Origin: Aspidiotus rigidus
Taxonomy: Eukaryota > Arthropoda > Insecta > Hemiptera > Diaspididae
Direction of reading: 5' to 3'
Length of the DNA: 64,000 nt
Assembly: GCA_035079385.1 (NCBI GenBank)
Contig: JAVHKY010000052.1
Coordinates: forward strand, 10,974,001 to 11,038,000
The notes beneath the pieces were generated by a model that searched no databases, was not told the DNA's origin, and saw nothing but the letters and a program-made list of their open reading frames with translations. Shown one piece after another: positions 58,555 to 64,000 of the stretch (positions are counted from its first letter, which is position 1; each line of letters opens with the position of its first letter). The translations under genes and the position numbers were made by a program.

Positions 58555-60418
58555 TACAGATTAGAAAGAAAAAATTTGCGGCACTTCCGTTATAAATTTC
58601 ATTTGCATAAAACGACCAACGTTTCGCCCTAAGTGTATAACACCATCGGGGTCTAGGGTACTACTAAAGAATACAGTGTGTCAACAATAACATAACAGGC
58701 AGAATCCTGCACCGTCCAAAGCTATCCTTTTTGCATCAGGTAAAATCCTGCATGTCAGAGGTGCTAATACAAGATCGTCCGTTCAACGTATTATTCATAA
58801 CTACTCTAAACATAGTTGAAGAACGTTGTCGTTGAAGAACGTTGTCGTTCTCGTCGTTAAAATATTGTGTCTTGTCATTCGCTAGTAAAGTTATATTTGT
58901 GTCCTGCTAATTAGATCGCAGTGTGTATTATTGTGCGTATGTGATTATGGATTCGTCTAATCAGGTCAGTAAATTACATTTATGTTTAATTGGAGGACTT
59001 TACGTCTTCCTATCGTCCGTCGCCACATTGGTATACAAATCTCACAAAGGCTTGTTGATTCGTAATCACAAGACTTGAGCGTACATCTGAATTATAATCG
59101 ACATCATCAAATGATATGGACTCGGAGTCCGGGGCTATATGCCTCATATTCGGCGGGTAACGGCTTACCCGTAATCTGTGACATATCTGGGCTACAGCGT
59201 ACCTATCAATCACGTACTTGTAGAATTAACACCATAATATAATCGTCCCTTTCTTACTGACATTACTGACGGTGCATATTCTTTGTATGCCGTTAGGTGA
59301 AAAGGAAGAAAACAAGGAGAAGAGTTAGATTCACAAAGTAACGCCGAAATAGAAGTTCATTATTCATATTCTATCATGCAGATATAGTTTCATAATGTCA
59401 ACACAGATATATTGTGTCTATGTACGCAGTAATATATTTATTTGTATTATGTACATGATCTGGTGTTTATTGAATGCTGAAGAAGTTGTACTTCTAAGAA
59501 GGGAATTACGGGGATCAATCCACGGCGTCCGTTCAGTTTCCACTGCCTTCTTATAATATTTACGTCCGGAATTTTCTATTGAAGATTCAAAGGTGTTTAG
59601 GTGCTCACTCTGCTGGGTAACTCATAAACACCTCATGGTAGCAGAGCGTAGTTTCGATTCACGGACCTCTGGTTTTGAAATCTACAGTATAAAACAAGCG
59701 AGAGCAAAAAGATACAGGAGAACTACTTGCGATGAGTAATGCTAGCGCAATTCTTAAGAATAGCAACTTCGATATTGAAAAATTCTCCGACATCAGTCCT
59801 AAAATAAACAACTTTATTATCTTTCAAAGTATAATTACTTATTTTAACCTTCTTTTTCTTTCATTTTCTTTGTAATAGAGAATTTTGGGATTGAATAATA
59901 AATTATTTTTTACTAAATTAAAAGTTCCTGTCATCAAGGATTATCGCTCTGGCCTTGTATATTGTATTAGTTGTTCTCAATGTGAGGGTTGTTATGTAGG
60001 AGAGACTGTACAACTATTTTAAAAAAGGAAGTCTCAACATCGTTCCGATTGCCTCTGCTTTATTTGTACATTCCCTGGAGCTAGATGGGATACACCTTCG
60101 ACTTTGATGATCCCAAAATTCTCTGTCACAAAGAAGAGAAAAGATAAAAGAAGTAATTTAAATTTTAAAAAAGAATGGAGCAGTTAATTTCAAGACTGAT
60201 GTCGTAAGACTTTTCAATACCTACGATCCCAATCGCAATTAGTTCGCCAGAATTTTTTTGTTTGCGCTTGATTGATACTTGCAGATTTCAGTTTGTACTC
60301 TTTAGTAGTATTTTAGACCCCAATGATACTATACATTTATAGCGAAACGTTGGTCATTTTGTTCCAAATACGAGTAGAATTCATACCGGAAATGTAAAAT
60401 TTTTCTTTTTAGTGATTA
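58555..60418 (+). mobile_element. Penelope-like element, reverse transcriptase deleted
   Basis: Ends are ~130-bp inverted copies of one another (58555-58676 and 60290-60418), sharing cgaaacgttggtc and tttagtagta. Inside, in order: start exon 58947-58964 (MDSSNQ), an intron of 332 bp ending gccgttag, a basic exon (KRKKTRRRVRF, 59300-59333), then a GIY-YIG endonuclease fragment (about 59935-60060: GLVYCISCSQCEGCYVGET). An expected ~1.5-kb reverse transcriptase region is absent. The GIY-YIG frame has a TAA after VQLF. Confidence 0.7.
59920..60060 (+). pseudogene. GIY-YIG endonuclease fragment of the Penelope-like element
   Basis: KDYRSGLVYCISCSQCEGCY then VGETVQLF-stop-KRKSQHRSDC. This fits GIY (as GLVY) ... 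YIG (as YVG), followed by the R..eH helix of Penelope-type endonucleases. Cys spacing C-x2-C typical of this group is visible. Interrupted by a stop. Confidence 0.75.
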
Positions 60419-61566
60419 AATAAATTATGTGTTTTGTTTGGCGAGTCATTTTAGTGAGCGATCTGTAAGTTTATTTCCATAATTTTCAGTTGGATATTCT
60501 TCAGAGTGAATATTAACAACATTAGGTATTATGATTATTATTGTTATTTATTATTATTATTATTATTATCTCCCTTTCTCTCTCTTATTATTGTTATGAA
60601 TTTGATCTAATATTATTTATTTTTGAATATCTACGAATCACGGTTTCCCAGAGAATGAAAGAATTTAAATCTAAAAAAGTCATTAATATTTTTGACTGAA
60701 CTCAGGAAGACGCACGATGCAATGTTTTCATGTGTCTAGTTGCCTGTGTGAGAATTGTTTTCAACTTGAATCTCTATGACTACAATTCAATACCTCCTCT
60801 TGGGGATACCTACTGTTTTTTTTTTTTTTTTTCAATATTCTGTACAAACACACGAAGTTCTATTTAGCGCTTGAGCGGCCCTGAATTTAATTTTCTGTAT
60901 CTCACCATCCCTATATAACAGGTTTGGCACGATTGCAATATCTACGGGAAATCTACTTCTACAGACAAGTTGATACACGGCGCTTCCTTCATACTGCGCT
61001 GCTATTCAGGATACGGTGCATCGCTTGAGTAACGTTCCTTTATATTTGCATTATTCCAAAAATTGGTCGAATTAACTAAATCAAGCTGGATATTTGTAAA
61101 ATGGTTCATAAGAAATCCCTTGCCTCTCATCAGTTTTCAACCTCTCTATAAAATTGCTACGGATGAGAGATTTGTCATGCTGTACTTTTAGAGTGAGTTC
61201 TCCTTCAAACCGGTTAGATGACTGAAATCGTTTTTATTAAACTATGTCTTTTACTCTGTAAACACCATTAAGCAACTTTTCGATATAACTCATTTTCCCC
61301 CTAAAAGGAGTGGTGTTTGTAGTCCGAAATGCAGTAACTATCCCGCTATATGTATTAGATAGACTGGACTAAAATGGGACATGAGAATTTTAGAGCAGCA
61401 TAATTCCCCAACTGCTTCTAACGCCCGTGATGTCGACTATTAAAGAAATAGACCTCACTTTACTGTTCATCTCATGAATTCCGGTGACGTATTTGACAAA
61501 CGTTTTTGAAAGAAAATGATTACACGAAAAGTATCGCTTTAGAAACCGTCGAATTGACGATCGATC
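60419..61566. other. Unassigned DNA with (ATT)n
   Basis: Contains an (ATT)n tract at 60530-60570 and a poly-T near 60815-60830. No gene recognised. Confidence 0.4.
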
Positions 61567-61915
61567 TCACCCCCACCTCACCTCTTCCTAGTATCGTTTA
61601 CGGTCGTTCTAATGGTAAGAAATAATTTCTTGCTTTTACCGACTTCAGGAGGTATTGTATTCTTTCAAGTTGTTAAAATTTAGGTAGGATATAGGTCTTT
61701 TTCACGTTTCAGAGGATCTAGATCACGATTATAATATTGGGTCAAATTAATAAATAATATATAGTCCCTTTGAAACGTGAAAAAGCATACCGTACCAACA
61801 TTTTAACAACTTTGAAGAATACAATACCTTCTAAAGGCTGTAAAAACAAGAAATTATCTTTCACTATTAGAATGCCCGTAAACAATATTAGCAAGATGTG
61901 AGGAGGGGGTGTTGC
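61567..61915. mobile_element. Hairpin (foldback) repeat
   Basis: Inverted arms about 155 bp: acttcaggaggtattgtatt...tttttcacgttt (61650-61710) against aaacgtgaaaaag...aatacaataccttctaaagg (61775-61840), continuing outward to cacccccacctc / gaggagggggtg. Flanks to about 62050 show weaker symmetry. Origin uncertain. Confidence 0.65.
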
Positions 61916-62554
61916 AACTTTGCGGCACGTTTTTGGATTCTCGAACAACGTTACGGCACCATTTGTTTTTGCCTGAAGATGATCGCAAAATATTCCGGGT
62001 GCTCTAAAAAGTGTAAAGCTACTCTGGTACCTTTGTAACCCGAAGTAATAGTCAATGGTATTTATACGCACCCTGTTTATAATGTTCGGGCCGTTTATCC
62101 GTAAGAGCGCGTTCCTATCGCCCTACAGCAATAAGAAGCAATAGGCAAACTAATTGTATTTCGCCATTAACCAAGGTACTTACTCACTTAGAAATGAATA
62201 TCTCAAAGAATAAGACGTTTGCAAAGAAACTGAAGTTAATAAAACTTGTAGGAAATTAAATTATTTCCTGTCAATTTCAACTATTAATCATCTTCTTTAA
62301 TACCGTTTCGGGGTTTCGTAGGGAGAGTTGTCATTTTAAAGGCAACATAGGAATTTAAATTGAAAAGATGCTGATATTTTGTAAAATTAGAGCATCATTA
62401 TGGCGAATGATTAATTCTTGTCTGTTCTTAGTGTAAAACCATAGCTGAGTCGTTGATCTTCGGAAATGAGATAGTAAAGAAAAGAATAAAGACGAGAAGT
62501 AATGCTTGAACTAATAGACGCGATACTTCTGATGTATCGATTCTGGGTCAAAAA
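61916..62554. other. Unassigned DNA
   Basis: Continuation of the foldback flank, then AT-rich DNA up to the repeats before the MULE gene. No gene seen. Confidence 0.35.
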
Positions 62555-62668
62555 CCCGAATCGAATAGCCCGACATGCCAAATACCCGACAAGTGATTTA
62601 CCCGACACCGATTTCCCAGACACTGAAATACCCGACACCGCCATACCCGACAATGTAAAACCCGACAA
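62555..62668. repeat. CCCGACA repeats at ~15-bp spacing, next to the MULE gene
   Basis: Eight cccga/cccgac/cccaga cores start at 62555, 62569, 62585, 62601, 62615, 62631, 62646 and 62661 (spacing 14-16). They begin 40 bp beyond the transposase stop codon. Likely subterminal transposase-binding repeats of that element. Confidence 0.85.
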
Positions 62669-62707
62669 TTTATTTTAGTATAATTGGTTTCTTTACATTG
62701 TTCTCTG

Positions 62708-64000
62708 TTATGCTAAAACGATTGTGTGGGCCAAGTTGCGTAAATATTCCAATTCGTTGTCTTCAATGTTGTATTCATCAAATTCCAATACCACCTTGCG
62801 TATACGTTCCTGCAGGGAGAGCCACTTCTGACCTGGTGAATTTTTCACTCGTCTCCCCAGACTAAGCTCCGCTAAACAGACTTCCGTGTTGCTTTGTTCT
62901 TTTTGTAGTTCCCCGAGAGCGCTGTATAGGTCGGGATGGTGTTTCCCTACGGTGACGCGGAAGCGGTTATGCCAACCGTCACTTACATTGTTTGTCTTGT
63001 GAAGGTTGGCAATAACCGCGTCATATTGGTTCCACTTGGCTGGTGCGTACCGCGGGTTGACCGGACGCCGTCTTCCCCGACGAAGAACACCTCGGACGTA
63101 GTACCTGTCGAAGTACTCGTACAGTTTTTCCATTTCTGCCGGAGCGGAGGCAGCCAGTACTGGAAACAGGCGGGTTACTTCCGCGGTTGGCACGTATGCT
63201 AACGCTGTCAACATTTTTGTGAATGTTCGTACTGTGTCATCGTCGGGGTCGTTGTACTGCTGCTGTAGGCCCAAGGACTGCACCTGGCGGTAAACCGCTT
63301 GGCATAGGTGGAAGAAACACCCAATTACAGTGACTCCAGGAAATACTTCCTCACACGCATTCATGATCGCGAGTTCAAAGTCTGACATTCTTTCCGGGGC
63401 ACACGCGTTAACATTATACCTGGCAACCGCATCTTTCACAGCCTGCAACACCTTCGCGTATTCATCCTGACTTTTTCCCTCTAAGAGCGCGTAAACGTAT
63501 GGTAGTGGTGTGTCTTCGCCGTCTACGTGTGCCCGCCTGCGTACTCCAATTATTGTGAATAATTGCGTGAAGATGGTCGGGCTGACCTTGAAGGTCCCGT
63601 CCACGAACCAGACGGGACTCTTGCACAGCATTTCTACATTTTTCCTCGTCGCAAACACTAGAACCCTTCCTTCGTCTGGGTCGTTGTCCGTATCCCAGTT
63701 GTCGAGCAGGAGGGAAGGTTCTTCTAACAATGTCTTTTGGCATCGCTCAGGGATGACATCTAGATCTTCTAAGGACTGCGGATTGGGGGGCAGATTTTTC
63801 CTGCGCTCACGACGAATGGCTTTCCGTAAATTCTCTCTTTCTGGCATCTGGCTGAGTACACTAGGAGTCACATCAGCTAATGCATCGCGCACTAACTGCG
63901 CGGGTGGTTGTGCTGGGTTCGCTTCCGCTTGTTCTTTCAGGTTCTGTAGTACGACCTCCGCTTTGCATGCATCCTGATTGGGTGGGTGTGTATGTTTAGA
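62708..64000 (-). CDS. MULE transposase with FLYWCH-type N-terminus (partial at window edge)
   Basis: Open to the window end on the - strand, at least 430 residues, stop at 62708. The edge encodes KHTHPPNQDACKAEVVL, the HxH end of a FLYWCH/FAR1-type zinc finger. Then (numbering from the GTG at 63892) the MULE core: FVDGTFK (Asp98), RMSDFELAI (Asp171), GCFFHLCQ (Cys192, His195) and TNNVSDGWHNRF (about 300-311; family usually has Glu where Asp305 lies). No frame breaks. GC content is visibly higher than the rest of the window, consistent with a recent arrival. It could be an active transposase or a domesticated gene; uninterrupted frame plus adjacent subterminal repeats favour a young element. 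Confidence 0.85.
   Translation of the reverse strand, partial: SKHTHPPNQDACKAEVVLQNLKEQAEANPAQPPAQLVRDALADVTPSVLSQMPERENLRKAIRRERRKNLPPNPQSLEDLDVIPERCQKTLLEEPSLLLDNWDTDNDPDEGRVLVFATRKNVEMLCKSPVWFVDGTFKVSPTIFTQLFTIIGVRRRAHVDGEDTPLPYVYALLEGKSQDEYAKVLQAVKDAVARYNVNACAPERMSDFELAIMNACEEVFPGVTVIGCFFHLCQAVYRQVQSLGLQQQYNDPDDDTVRTFTKMLTALAYVPTAEVTRLFPVLAASAPAEMEKLYEYFDRYYVRGVLRRGRRRPVNPRYAPAKWNQYDAVIANLHKTNNVSDGWHNRFRVTVGKHHPDLYSALGELQKEQSNTEVCLAELSLGRRVKNSPGQKWLSLQERIRKVVLEFDEYNIEDNELEYLRNLAHTIVLA

Noticed and set aside
59010..59213. 67-codon - strand frame as a gene
   Set aside because: Lies in the intron/5' zone of the Penelope-like element, opposite in direction, with no domain.

Overview
The window is AT-rich animal DNA with compact spliced genes and a heavy load of transposable elements. 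Two host genes are clear. One is an Unc-18/STXBP1/Rop syntaxin-binding gene on the + strand (54201-58201). The other is a TMCC-family ER membrane gene on the - strand (10900-30991). The residues of the Unc-18 homologue, for example GYHAPTS and KDKGQQ near the C-terminus, are closest to what I recall of arthropod Rop proteins. I therefore infer an arthropod, without naming a species.

Layout. 1-440 is the 5' end of a Penelope-like element. 441-5170 is a tandem array of non-autonomous rolling-circle (Helentron-like) units, carrying a 616-bp TIR element, a truncated hAT element and a (GT)n tract. 5171-10890 is mostly unassigned, with a few hairpin MITEs. 10900-30991 is the TMCC gene. Its last intron holds an inverted-repeat-flanked pogo/Tigger remnant, another intron holds a palindromic MITE, and its longest intron (about 11.6 kb) holds a degenerate BEL/Pao LTR retrotransposon with a compound 5' end. 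32.2-46.8 kb is a nursery of nested MITEs. It also holds three hAT-type elements with 8-bp target duplications, a MULE deletion derivative with a 9-bp duplication, and one complete Helentron-like unit. 46.8-53.87 kb is a single palindromic TTA-target MITE split by a 6.3-kb reverse-oriented Helentron-like array. 54.2-58.2 kb is STXBP1. 58.56-60.42 kb is a deleted Penelope-like element that keeps a GIY-YIG fragment. 62.5-64.0 kb is the 3' part of a GC-richer MULE/FLYWCH transposase gene with ~15-bp-spaced subterminal repeats, running off the right edge.

Main points. (1) The STXBP1 gene has two tandem, equal-length (104 nt), same-phase versions of one exon. Including both or neither gives an early stop, so the reading frame itself enforces mutually exclusive splicing. 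(2) The Helentron-like units have matching subterminal inverted repeats (AGGGTCGGC / GCCGACCCT) and a 3' hairpin whose sequence differs between copies while the stem stays paired. (3) Several insertions can be compared with an empty site inside the same window, so target duplications and insertion order can be read directly.

No CRISPR array, rRNA or convincing tRNA gene was seen. All homology statements come from recognising motifs by eye. No database search was run.
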